NCBI GenBank assembly: GCA_029379385.1
Contig: CM055607.1
Span: 1,054,001-1,118,000 of the forward strand
Direction of reading: 5' to 3'
From: Quillaja saponaria
Lineage: Eukaryota; Streptophyta; Magnoliopsida; Fabales; Quillajaceae
DNA length: 64,000 nt
The notes under the pieces: generated by a model
Databases searched by the model: none
What the model saw: only the letters and a program-made list of their open reading frames with translations
What the model was told of the DNA's origin: nothing
In this document: piece by piece, positions 1-10,451 of the stretch
Position numbering within the stretch: the stretch's first letter is position 1
Layout of the letters: each line of letters opens with the position of its first letter
Program-made: the position numbers and the translations under genes

Positions 1-224
1 TTTTTTTTTTGCTGTGGTCTTTCAATCATAAGTTAGAGGATGCGGATCATATATAGTTCTAGTGTTTTAGTAATCTCTTAATTAGTCCATTTAGTTGGGT
101 CCAATATTGTGTTGCATATTTGCTATCTACAATTCTCAGGTTGGTGCTCTACTGTTTGGTCTAATTTTCTAATCTAGATATCCTAACAAGCATTTGTGCT
201 CCCAAATTTTAAGGTTCATTTCAG

Positions 225-1256
225 TTTTTCTGGTGCCGGTCCAGAGTTCCACATGCCACCTCCTTGTTCTGTTGTAATTCAGGTCAGAATCATATCACCC
301 TGAAAGCTCTTTCTCTGTTTCATACAAAATCAATAGAAATCAGACGGTGAAAGATAACATGAAATAAGATTACTTACTTTTTATTGAAAGTTGGCGAGAT
401 AGAGATGTGATATGGCAATCATGGTAGCAGGAATCAGTGGGAGGCCATTGGCATATTCCAGTGGAATCAGAACATGAATTTGAGTCAGAAAGAACATGGT
501 TATGCATTACCCGTGCTAATTCATGCATGGCTAGGCATGATTCTGAGCCGACATTTGAAGGTAAGAGCTAGCTACAGCAATAGGATAGTAGATCCCTTGA
601 TATTTGGGTTGTAACCGTGATATATGGTTCTTGCCGCAGATTTTTTCTGTCTTTAAGGCTTGAACAGATATTATCATAAGAATAAGATCTTTATATTTAA
701 ATTTGTAGAATTCACATGAATTACAATTTAAAGGATTTGATCTGGAACGTAAAAGTTAATACATCTTCAGGATTTTCAGTTAGTTGGATATATGCTTTTT
801 CTATTCAACTAATAATGACTAAATGCTATGTAGATAAGACGTTAGTTGGTAAAGTATGTGCTTGTAAGACAAAACTCTGTACATAGAATATAGAGTCTAC
901 CATTAATGTGATGCCCTATAGTTTATTGCATCACATCTTTTCTCCTATAAGAGAATCAGCTTTCTATGTATTAATTTTGACTTACCATCATATATTTGTT
1001 TTATCACTTGTTTTCATTAGAATCAAAACCTCCAGGAAATGAGCAGCCTGCAAAATTTGCTATTAGGAGTGAGGCTACAAAGAAGTCGCAACATTTGAAT
1101 CATGGCAAGAGTAAAGAAATGAGAGACACACCTCAGGAAATCTACAAAAATCTTAGAGAAATCATTTCAGCATCTGCTTTATCAGATAACGGCATGCTAT
1201 CAAAAATTGAGGCTGCAGAGTTACATGGTGGCTGTACTATTGATTTTCAAATATAA
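225..1256 (+). CDS. 3' end of an unrecognised protein gene (partial)
   Basis: Three exons join in one frame: 225-282, 431-560 and 1021-1256, each with AG acceptors and GT donors, ending at a TAA. The joined tail reads roughly 'PPPCSVVIQESVGGHWHIP', then an acidic stretch, 'TWLCITRANSCMARH', a Lys/Ser-rich linker and the ending 'ELHGGCTIDFQI'. The gene starts before the window. I do not recognise the family and see no catalytic motif, membrane segment or repeat. The exon at 225 is the least certain; the last two are supported by a clean split codon (G|AA). The ABI-like gene begins about 700 bp downstream on the same strand. Confidence 0.55.
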
Positions 1257-1946
1257 AGTGCATGGCTATCCTGTTTGATACCTTGAATGATGCGCATATG
1301 GCACACTGAGCCCTCTTTGAGTATGAAATCTGATGTAGTGAACCTAGAAAGAACACCAAATCAACAGTAGCTAGTCGTGTGCGGTTAAATGATGTTGTAA
1401 TTTTAGTTTTTTCAGGTGAAAGATCCTGAGCAGTGAGCATATACATCATGTGTTTCAAGTACTGATTTTGTTCTTTTCCTTTAAATTTTTTGGGTTGCAG
1501 TGAAGTTGTTGAATATATAACATATGATCTATAAAAAAGAATTACTAAATTACAAATAAGCTACTACTGCTGTATCATATTAATGTATGTAGAATTGACA
1601 CTAGATTTTGCAGTCAGCCACTAACTATGTCTTTTCTAAGGAAAGGTATAAAGAATTGAAGAGGACTGAAACTGTTATATGTCTTCTTCTATCTGGTACG
1701 TGCTAGTCATAGCCTGCAAAATCTCCCTGGGTTTTGGCTGTTTCAACATTTCACAAGCCTCCAGCAATCACAAAGTGTGACCCCCCATTCAAGTCCAGAA
1801 TATAACAAAAACACAAGCGCACATAAAGTCTGCTTAAAAAAAAAGAGACTGCTAGATAAGGAAAGCTTATATATACCTTTGCATTATATAGCATTACTTT
1901 CATATCCCAACTTCTATCGTCTTCCTCTGTATACAGTAACAAAAAC
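1257..1946. other. Spacer between the unknown gene and the ABI-like gene
   Basis: No convincing coding exon. It should hold the 3' UTR of the upstream gene and the promoter/leader of the ABI-like gene. The minus-strand ORFs here have no family resemblance. Confidence 0.5.
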
Positions 1947-3700
1947 ATGAGGTGAAATCTAAATCGTCTATCCATGAAAACCCTGAGGCTGAAGCAGAGG
2001 ACACTTTGGGCTTTGACAGTTCTTTGCAGGTATGTACTGAATCTCAAAAATGCATCTTGTACTCTGTTATTTTAGTCCTTCATGTTTTGGAATTTTCCTA
2101 TTAATAATTTATTGTATTGACAGGAACTGACAGAACTGCAGTCCCAGCTTCGTTATGCTGCAGATTTTTGTGAAACAACTTTCTTGAATGCCAAAGAGAA
2201 GAACGAGTGAGTCTCCTACACACTCTGTAGCCGTCCATTATGTCATGACTCATGACAACTTGTGCAGAAATAGAAACTCAGTTTTGAATTGGGCTAGGCC
2301 CTTTTTGGAGGGAAATGTTCCTGGAGGTGGAGGGTGGGGTGGGGTTGGTTGTGTGAATATAGTGACAGAAATGATTAATTATAATCTATATGTTTTGCAG
2401 TGTGATGGAAAACACGAAAGAGTACTTGTGCAGGGCCCTAGTCACTGTTGTTGTTCATCTAGAAAGCGTCTCGGCAACTCTTGAATGCCTTATTTCTCAG
2501 AGAATAATGCATTTCCGGAGTCCAAGTTCCGAATCAACTGCCTCAAGCAAGTTAATAGATGTGCTATTTGTTATACTCATTAGCTATCTTGCAAGGATGC
2601 GTTTTTTGCTTTAGATGCAAAATTATCATACCAAACAATATAAAGACTGTTTACAAACATTAACCATTTTGCAAGCTACATATCTCTACTGTTTTTCACT
2701 GTTGGCATCGCTATATAACAACTGCATTCTGCTGAACTTCATGGTGCTTGACAGAGACTTCACTCATGTGAACAATATGCTCACAAGCTTGCCCTTAGAA
2801 AAGTGCGATGGAGTGAGAATTTGCCAAGATTTCACTCATGTTACTTGATAGAATGTAAATGTTTCATGTCATTCCCCTGTTTTTTACCTGTAGACAAAAA
2901 TTTTAATTAATGAAGTGAAAATAGATCACTTCTCGGGCAACCATCTTTTCTCCTCCTACCTAATTCGTCAACTTTTTTCTCTGATCAGCATCAGCGCTCA
3001 CAGTTGAAAGATCAAAGGACAAAGAATCTAGGTACCATTTTCTTTTCCTTGTTAATCTCAAGAAAATGATAATAGCATTTTCAGTCATCTGTCTTTCGAG
3101 AATGACTTACAAAGTTAAACAAACAGTAGTAAGATGAGCTATCATATCATCTAGAAATGCTTATATGGATTATTTGTTATGATACTTCTGATGCAGGGAC
3201 TCTGAAAATATGATTCCCTCAAAAATCATAGATAAATATGTAATGAAGGCAGAGGATGATGTGCCACTTTTCTTTTACGCATATACTCCAACGCAATCTT
3301 CAGTGAAGAATTTAATAGGAGGAACTACTACTGTCGAAGGGGATATAAATTCAGCCTCAGGTAACATATAATATTCTAAGCATGATATGGCCATACGGTG
3401 TGAAAATATTGGAGTTTCTTTTCTTAACGTAATTCTCCCTCTTCCTTATTGTGTATAGTGATACTTATTCACAATAATTTGTCAGTTCTTCCAAAAGGTT
3501 CAAATCCTACATTCCATTGTCAGGTGAGTTGTCTTTTGATACATCATGTTTGTCAATTCCACGCATATAGAACCCATAACCCTTGTGTTTTTTGATTCTA
3601 ATACTGAATGGTTTTGGTGCAGAAACCTCAGATAGCGGGACGCGGTAGAAAATCTTTGCATAGCAATGACATTTTATCACTCATTCGGCATACAAAATGA
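1947..3700 (+). CDS. ABI-like protein (ABIL, SCAR/WAVE complex subunit), reading frame broken
   Basis: Encodes a plant ABL-interactor-like subunit of the SCAR/WAVE complex, which activates ARP2/3 actin nucleation. Likely exons: 1947-2029, 2124-2206, 2401-2550, 2755-~2850, 2989-3031, 3197-3360, 3459-3523 and 3623-3700 (TGA). Recognisable ABIL blocks are 'ELTELQSQLRYAADFCETTF', 'VMENTKEYLCRALVTVVVHL', 'INCLKQ' and 'RLHSCEQYAHKLA', the usual N-terminal helical region. Two lesions appear. Exon 1 is one base short: ATG at 1947 runs into TGA two codons on, while the next frame is open to the donor and would give exactly 28 codons with one base added. Exon 3 (150 bp) is also one base short, near 2499-2501, where 'ECLISQ' changes frame into 'ENNAFPESKF'. 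Both are single-base, so an assembly error is possible. Exon 4's end and the 2989 exon are approximate. Confidence 0.7.
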
Positions 3701-4734
3701 AAACCATGAAGATTCAGGGTTTGATATGCTAATTTAAGGGCTCATGGTGGTATGATCTTTTGACAAATATTATTAAGTATCAGCTTGTATCCAACCTCCA
3801 GATATATTGTTATTAATGTGGTGAAATTTCTGAGTAGTAATACAATAAGAAGTGAGGGTGATTAGCTAGTTTTGATTAAGATACTAAAACATGATGCTAT
3901 CAAAATGTGAAAGATGGTGACACTTTTATGTCATAATTAAAAACTCAAGTTTATATGATGAATATTTACTTCTAGAATCTAATGCACAAAAGCTTCAGAT
4001 TTGACCAACTGAAGTTGATGTGTTACACACTTAAATAATGTTAATTGAACACTTGTACTTAACCCATACTAAGTACTAAAACATGGTCAGCACTTTGCCT
4101 CTTGTTTTCTTCTGCAATTTTGTTTAGTTGTCAATCTTGCTTGCTTCTTTCACATATTTCGTAATTGTAGCTGTTGCTTCTACATTCTATGTCCTTTGTT
4201 TGATACAAAATCATGCAGAGCAAATATAGTATTTTTGAGATACTTAAAGGTTTTTGTTACATTAAGATCTTAATAATTGGTAGGAAAAAGATCATTGAAG
4301 ATAACTTTATTCAATTTTCACTTTTTCTTCTTATCTCTCAGAAGGAAAATAAAGACAAAAATTGGATGCTTAAGGCTAAAAAAGTACAATCTTTTAAGAG
4401 AAGAAACCAAAAAATTTGACATATCTACAGAACAATAAAGGCAGAAAACATCAAGCGCAATACTTTCATTCTAACTTCCCTTTCCATGGAAGGAAGGAAG
4501 AAGTATACACAAGAGTTTGGAATTCAACGGAGTCCTACATCACAAAAGCTGTTTGCCTTTCTCTGTTTTATCCTGCCCTTCTCTCTGTCCTCACTGCTTT
4601 GCTCCTTTTCCTTTCCACTGTAGTTACTGATACTAATTGCAAGCTGTTGGACTTCTTATACCACCCAAGTGCTCAAGCTTATCCAAGTAAGAAACTTTCT
4701 TTTTGGTCACAACTTTTGCAGGTTTACTCGAAAT
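3701..4734. other. Convergent spacer, ABI-like gene to RopGEF
   Basis: AT-rich sequence between two 3' ends. The plus-strand ORFs near 4213-4778 have no family resemblance, and the second overlaps RopGEF's last exon. Nothing else seen. Confidence 0.5.
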
Positions 4735-7337
4735 CTACTCATTTTCTCCTTGGAAGTAGCTCTCCATGTCTGCTGTAGAGTCATTTTTCTTCATATTAAC
4801 CCCTCCCTGAACTGAACTCCATCCCATGAAATCCGAGAGTGTCATTGAATTTGGTGTGTCTGTTGAATGCAAGCTATCTATGTCTTCCCCAGAATTTGGG
4901 GATTTCGCCTGTTCTGCAAATGATAACCTCCCATTGTATTTTTCTAATGATGGGTTTTGAGTCAAGGAGTCTGCATATAGAACATCCTCAATTCTGGACA
5001 TAACTGTGAAAGCCAAGCTCTCTATAATCCTTGAATAGCTCTCCAGGATGGACTGTCCTACATCCTGTGCATATTCAGGAGGGGATTAAACTTTCTCAGA
5101 TACCGAGTTAAAAGGATATTATTCAGAAATTGGTTGCAAAGCATTTCTTACCCTGTTATATTGGATTTTACTTATGTCAAGTGCAGATTGTGGAAGTCCT
5201 GGGAACCGCTGTTTGAGAAGCAGTAAGATGGTCTCTGCTCTCTCTTCAAAGAGTTCCCTCTTCTCCAAGCTCACTGCTGAGCTCCAGGAAGACTTCCCAT
5301 CCTTGAGATGCATCTTCCTTCTCCATATCACAATAGAGGCTTCAATCCTATTCTTAAGGTCAAGCACTTTATGTTCCGTTGACAAGTCCATAACTGAGAG
5401 GAATTGCGCTGGATCAAAATACTCCACAGTTATGTTCTTGTATATTGAATCACCAAGGCTTTCCCTACCATTCTGCCAAAGATTGGAAAGATAAAATTAG
5501 CCCATACTACAAAATTCTTCACAAAGCTGATCAGTAGGAATTTCTTGTCCTATACCTTTGGGAGGGATTCAATGTAGTTATCAGGAATCTCCATTTCTGA
5601 TAGTACTTGAGCGTTTATCGCCATGGCTGCTTTTAGTACTTGGTTGACAGAATCCTTCTGGAAGTGCATCCATTTTCGAGCTACATCTGAGAGGCCATCT
5701 TGGGAAACTCTTACAGTGGGTAGCCACCATTTGTCACCCTTTCTCTGGGTGTTACCTGTCTCAGATTCTTCATCGTCTCCAGACACATAACAGAACTCAT
5801 TTTGGTTTGCAAAGTTATCCAGTGTATCCTGTTCCATCATAATTTGATCAGAATACAATTTGTAAAACTAGGAAGTGGAAAAGTGAGTGACCCTCTAGAA
5901 AAGGAGAAGGTATGATACTTACAATGAGCATGGCATCAAGCTTGCGCAGGGCAGGGATGTTCATGTGCAGATCATTTCTTTGCTTAGTCATCATGATCTA
6001 TAATTAAGTCAGAACATATTATTTTAGATCAAATCTGAGTTCTAAGTGATCAAAATAAAAGATGTCTAGGCTTGGGGGTGGAGAGGATTTCACCTCCATG
6101 CTTGATCCATCCTTGGATATCTGTTGTGAAGGAACAAATTCAACAATGTGATCAGTCACAGATAGAAGCCATTCTATTTCTTTTCTCCATCTTGCTTTCC
6201 TCTCTGGAGCCATTGGCTCCAGTTTCCCATGTTCTCCAAAAACAGATGCTGAATTGTTTCAGAAAAAAAGAGATTAAATGAAATGGACAAGAATCACCGT
6301 CATTTAGGTGCACCGTATTGCAATCAGCTTGAGAAGATATGATAATAGCATCACGTGAATACAAAAAACATTAATTGTTTGGAAACCCCATGAGTAATTT
6401 TGAAAAAACTATTTGAATAATGGTCTCTCTTCCTTAGAAAGAAGAAATATTTTCCAATCCCAGCTAAGTTTAAGAGCTTTCTGCATTGTGAATGAGAAAA
6501 CATTTGTGTGGCAAAATTGCATACCTGCTAGGTTTGTTATAGCATTTGACAAAGCCAAAGCTGAAGAAACACCCTTTCCACCACCTGACATATCTTCACC
6601 CAAAAGCAGCTTAGAAAACCTTTCTTTCATCATTTCCATCTCTGAATCACAGCCAAAATGAGATTCATATCAGATTTGGACACTCTTAATCTCAGCAGTT
6701 TAATAAGCAGGCCAATAATTTACATTTCGTTATTCTCAATGTATTTCTCATGTGATAAGCATCCCATGATCTTTCTTTTTTTGTTCCTAAATATTTTCAG
6801 ATTCTGATAATCATTAACATAATGACACTCTTAATGTCAGCTGTTAAATAAGCAGGCCAATACTTTACATTACATTATTCTCAATGTATTTCTGATGTTG
6901 TGATAAACATCCCATGATCTTTCTTTTTTGTTCCTAAATATTTTCAGATTCTGATAATCATTAACATAAAAATTCATCCCATTTTGAAATGCAGGTACAT
7001 CTTGAGTTATATAAGGAAAGAGGATTATGATGGTTATACCAGATGTTGGCTTGGGTTTGGGACTTTCCCTTGCTCCAGCACCACCATCCAAGCGTGAGAC
7101 AGGACCATTCTCAATGTTGAGGGCACTTCCTATATCTATATGCTGGTTTTCTAATAGGCGGTCAGCATTCCTCGAATCATAACTTCTTGATTGCATCCTT
7201 TCATCACCATCCCCTCCATCATGCCCACCATCAAGTGTTAAACTCTGCATTTGTCTCCCTGGTCTCTCAAGTATCCTCTTCAAATGAAAAGATTTTGATT
7301 TTATCATTGTGTTTTCATGGATTAAAGCTCGAACCAT
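4735..7337 (-). CDS. Rop guanine nucleotide exchange factor (PRONE domain)
   Basis: Plant-specific RopGEF that loads GTP onto ROP/RAC small GTPases at the plasma membrane, in polarity and receptor-kinase signalling. Exons in coding order: 7337-7040, 6641-6525, 6248-6094, 5997-5923, 5828-5556, 5472-5152 and 5064-4735. They total 1569 bp (522 aa) with every phase matching. The PRONE domain spans about residue 100 to 480: '[20 protein letters not shown]', '[10 protein letters not shown]', '[20 protein letters not shown]', '[20 protein letters not shown]' and '[17 protein letters not shown]'. The N-terminal 99 residues are variable, as usual in the family. The C-tail after PRONE is short and ends '[11 protein letters not shown]'. 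Start: ATG at 7337 ('[11 protein letters not shown]') fits better than the in-frame ATG at 7406, which would add an odd hydrophobic stretch. The gene looks intact. Confidence 0.93.
6679..6969. repeat. Tandem duplication (2 x ~145 bp) in RopGEF intron 1
   Basis: Two adjacent copies, about 6679-6822 and 6824-6969, both running from 'gacactcttaat' to 'ataatcattaacataa'. They differ by a few substitutions and small indels, so this is a fairly recent local duplication. No coding effect. Confidence 0.9.
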
Positions 7338-10300
7338 TGTGATCTCAAGCTTCTCTTGTTTCCACCTTTGTCTTCTTATAACAAAGAAACAAAGGAAACA
7401 GATCAATTGGCTATTAGACTTTGTTTATCTGTTCTCTTTTCCTAACTGGATTCCAACAAAAACTTGTTCAATCAAAATGGGAGAAAGTAGAAGAAAGAAG
7501 AGAAACTTTTACCTCCTCTATCAAATGAGAGAAGGAGAAGAAGGACAATGAAAATTGTCTTTCTGAATTCAGAAAAGGGAGAGAAAGCTTGAAAAGTTTA
7601 GTTCACTTTTCTGTATTTGCTACAAAGAAACGTGGGGTGCAAGTCTGAGGAAGAAAATAAGTATTAGAGGAAACGCAAGCTAGTAATTAGTTGGTTTGTT
7701 TAGTAAAAATGGGCGGATGAGAGGATACTGCTACCAAAAATGCCCGGGAATGACATACACATATAACTAAAACAACTACTTTTTCTCTATTGCTTCTCAA
7801 CCATCCTTTTCTTCTATGCCTCGTTCTTATGAATTAGGCCATCTGTTTAAATTTGTGGGAGTTTGATGACTTTTTATTTATTTATTTTGGAATTTTAGAT
7901 GAAATCCACAGAAGAAAAAGCCACGTTATGAAATGGAATATGAAAAACATATAATATAGTGCTTACTATTTTAAATTTTAAAAAATAACAATTAACCAAG
8001 TATAAATCATTCAGAACCCAAAACAAATATGAAAATAAAATCCAATCAAGTATATTTTTAATAATGTAAAAAAACCAAAACATTTGTGGGTCTCATTTAA
8101 CATTTTAAATAGTTTAGTGACAATGAAAAAAACTCTAAAGAATAATAATTTGGTCGGCAAAATAACATATTTTTGCAACTGACACAGTTCTAAACCATAT
8201 TTTGGATCTTTGGAAGAGTTAAGGAACATAAATGTGAAAGCTTATCAAGTTAAAGACTGTGTACTGCAAAATATATAGGTCAAAACTATCCAAGTGGGAA
8301 AGGCTTTCAAGTTTAATTGGACAGTGAAGTCTAATTAATTCAAATGTCAAACACTGTCTAGCTAGGACCATCTAGCATACAAAAATAACAATCCCAAAGG
8401 AGAAAAAGAAAAAGAGTGAAAGGGTGCTAATGAAAGGGTGCTAAGTTACATTTATGAGAAGAAATATAAATAGCAAATGGAAAAGAGTAATGCAGCAAGA
8501 CACCTGTGACTGCAATTAAAAGACTCCATTTGGGTAGCTTGGCTACTTTTAGCCACCCAGTACCCACTGGCAGATGTAAGTCTAACATAGGTCTAACCTG
8601 TATTAATTATAAATATTGACTTGCCCCTCAAGGGAAAAGACAATTTGATGGTGATCGGAGATTTGGTCATTAGATTTTCTAAAATATATATTTATTAATT
8701 TTAATTTTAAGAGATTATGATAATAAATTTATAAAATTTTGTTAATATCAATATAAATAACTTATTTTTGATTGGATCAAACAAGTGTTATATATATATA
8801 TATATTATATATATATATTATCTTACATAAATTGATTGCTAAATAATTACAATTTGAACTAATTATAATAATATTGTGTTCATGGTCCGCCTTCTATTCT
8901 TATGTACAAATTACTCAAATATGACCAAATTAAGACTTGTTAGTATCCAATACAAAAAAACAGTGGCCTCTTGCTCTTTGTTCTTGCAGGTTTACAAATG
9001 CGCCATTAGATTGAAACACTGCCTGCAGATTATTTAAGGAATACAACAAAATAAATAATGGAACAAATGAAGTTGCCGGAAAGATTCCACTTTGGACCCA
9101 TGATTACAATATTATATTTTTTTTTTAACTAATTTCACAAATTTTTTTTAGGATAACATGCCCTTCGTATACTACATAATATTACCAAGTCAATGATTTA
9201 CGTAAGCTAGCCAATAGCCAATTAACCCTTGATTAAGTTGTCCATTAATATGACAAATGAATTGTCAGGCACTAGCTTTCAATGTCAACAACAACCCAGA
9301 AAACCTCATTGATTAATCTATAGAAAAATTACCACCATTACTGAATATAGTTTAGCATCAACTACAGTGTATCACTTTCCATTCTGTGACTAACCTTCCC
9401 TGTTAACTTCTTTTGAACGGCTTTGGTGCTCTGCAACATGTGTAGGACCGAAACCATATTATGAGGCTCTCATTAATCACACCCACAATCTTTTAAAACA
9501 ATCTCATTGTCTAATGATATACCCAATTAACAAAGCAAAGAGATCCAAATCTTAGAACTCTCTCTTTGGTTTAGAAATTCGGAGTAGCCGAGTAGGTACA
9601 CTTCACAAAAGTCAGTGCACCGCAATTCTTATGTAATGTGGATCTGAGTCTCTTCAAGCTCATTCGCCAGTAAGAATTCCCAAAACTTTTCTGGGTCTTG
9701 GCCACTGTCGCTTTTCTCATTGTTTTTATGCATTTTCTAATCTGGGTTACGTTTCTTTTTCGGTTTGTGTGTTCAAATTTTTAAACTTTGGTTTAGGGAT
9801 TGGTGCGTATAAAGAAGAGTCTAATATTTTAGATATTGTGCTTGCTTTTGTCTTGAGGCTTCATCTTTTGAGTGGAGGAAAGAGAATTGATGCCGAGGAA
9901 CAAAGACTCAAGAATCAGGTAATTGCGAATCTTAGAGGCGAAGATGAAAAAAAAAGTTTTCACATCAAATTTGTTAAATTCCACAGAAAGATAGATTATT
10001 TACTCTAATAAGTTGGACAAATCTGTTTTATATCGGGGACTGTCACCTCCATTTGTGTCGTGTCTGTCTCTCCGAGCATACAACATTACAACTCAATCAA
10101 AAGTTTCGGGGATCAAACCTGGATAAGAAATTAATTAATATGGTTGCCCAAGTTTGAAAATTTCAAAAGATTTCAAAAGATAATGATCAGTAATTTTGTT
10201 TTTTCTTTTGCTCTTATTTGACATCGTTTTGTATACTTAATGGAGACTGGTTATTTATTTTGTATATGTTTCCCTGGACTAGAGCAAAGAAGCATTATGT

Positions 10301-10451
10301 TTGTCTGTTATCAAGAGAAACAATTGATAATGGTAGTATTCTATGATTTAATTAGGCTTCCTGGTGTTGGTTCTCAGAATATTAGTAGCACCTAAATTTG
10401 TCAATATATTTTCTGTTACAGAATATCTAGCACAGCAGTCTGAGATCAGTC
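7338..10451. other. Head-to-head spacer, RopGEF to TRM gene
   Basis: About 3.1 kb holding the promoter and leader of RopGEF on the left and the promoter and spliced leader of the TRM gene on the right. The likely leader acceptor is 'ctgttacag' just before 10422. The middle (about 7850-9200) is very AT-rich. No ORF here has a recognisable domain. Confidence 0.5.
8789..8820. repeat. TA microsatellite
   Basis: Run of alternating T and A, with one interruption, in the AT-rich spacer. Confidence 0.85.

Noticed and set aside
2188..2484. 98-aa ORF with a Gly-rich stretch
   Set aside because: Crosses an ABIL intron; the real exon (2401-2550) is in a different frame.
9769..10008. 79-aa ORF upstream of the TRM gene
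   Set aside because: In the probable leader; does not join in frame to the TRM start and shows no domain.
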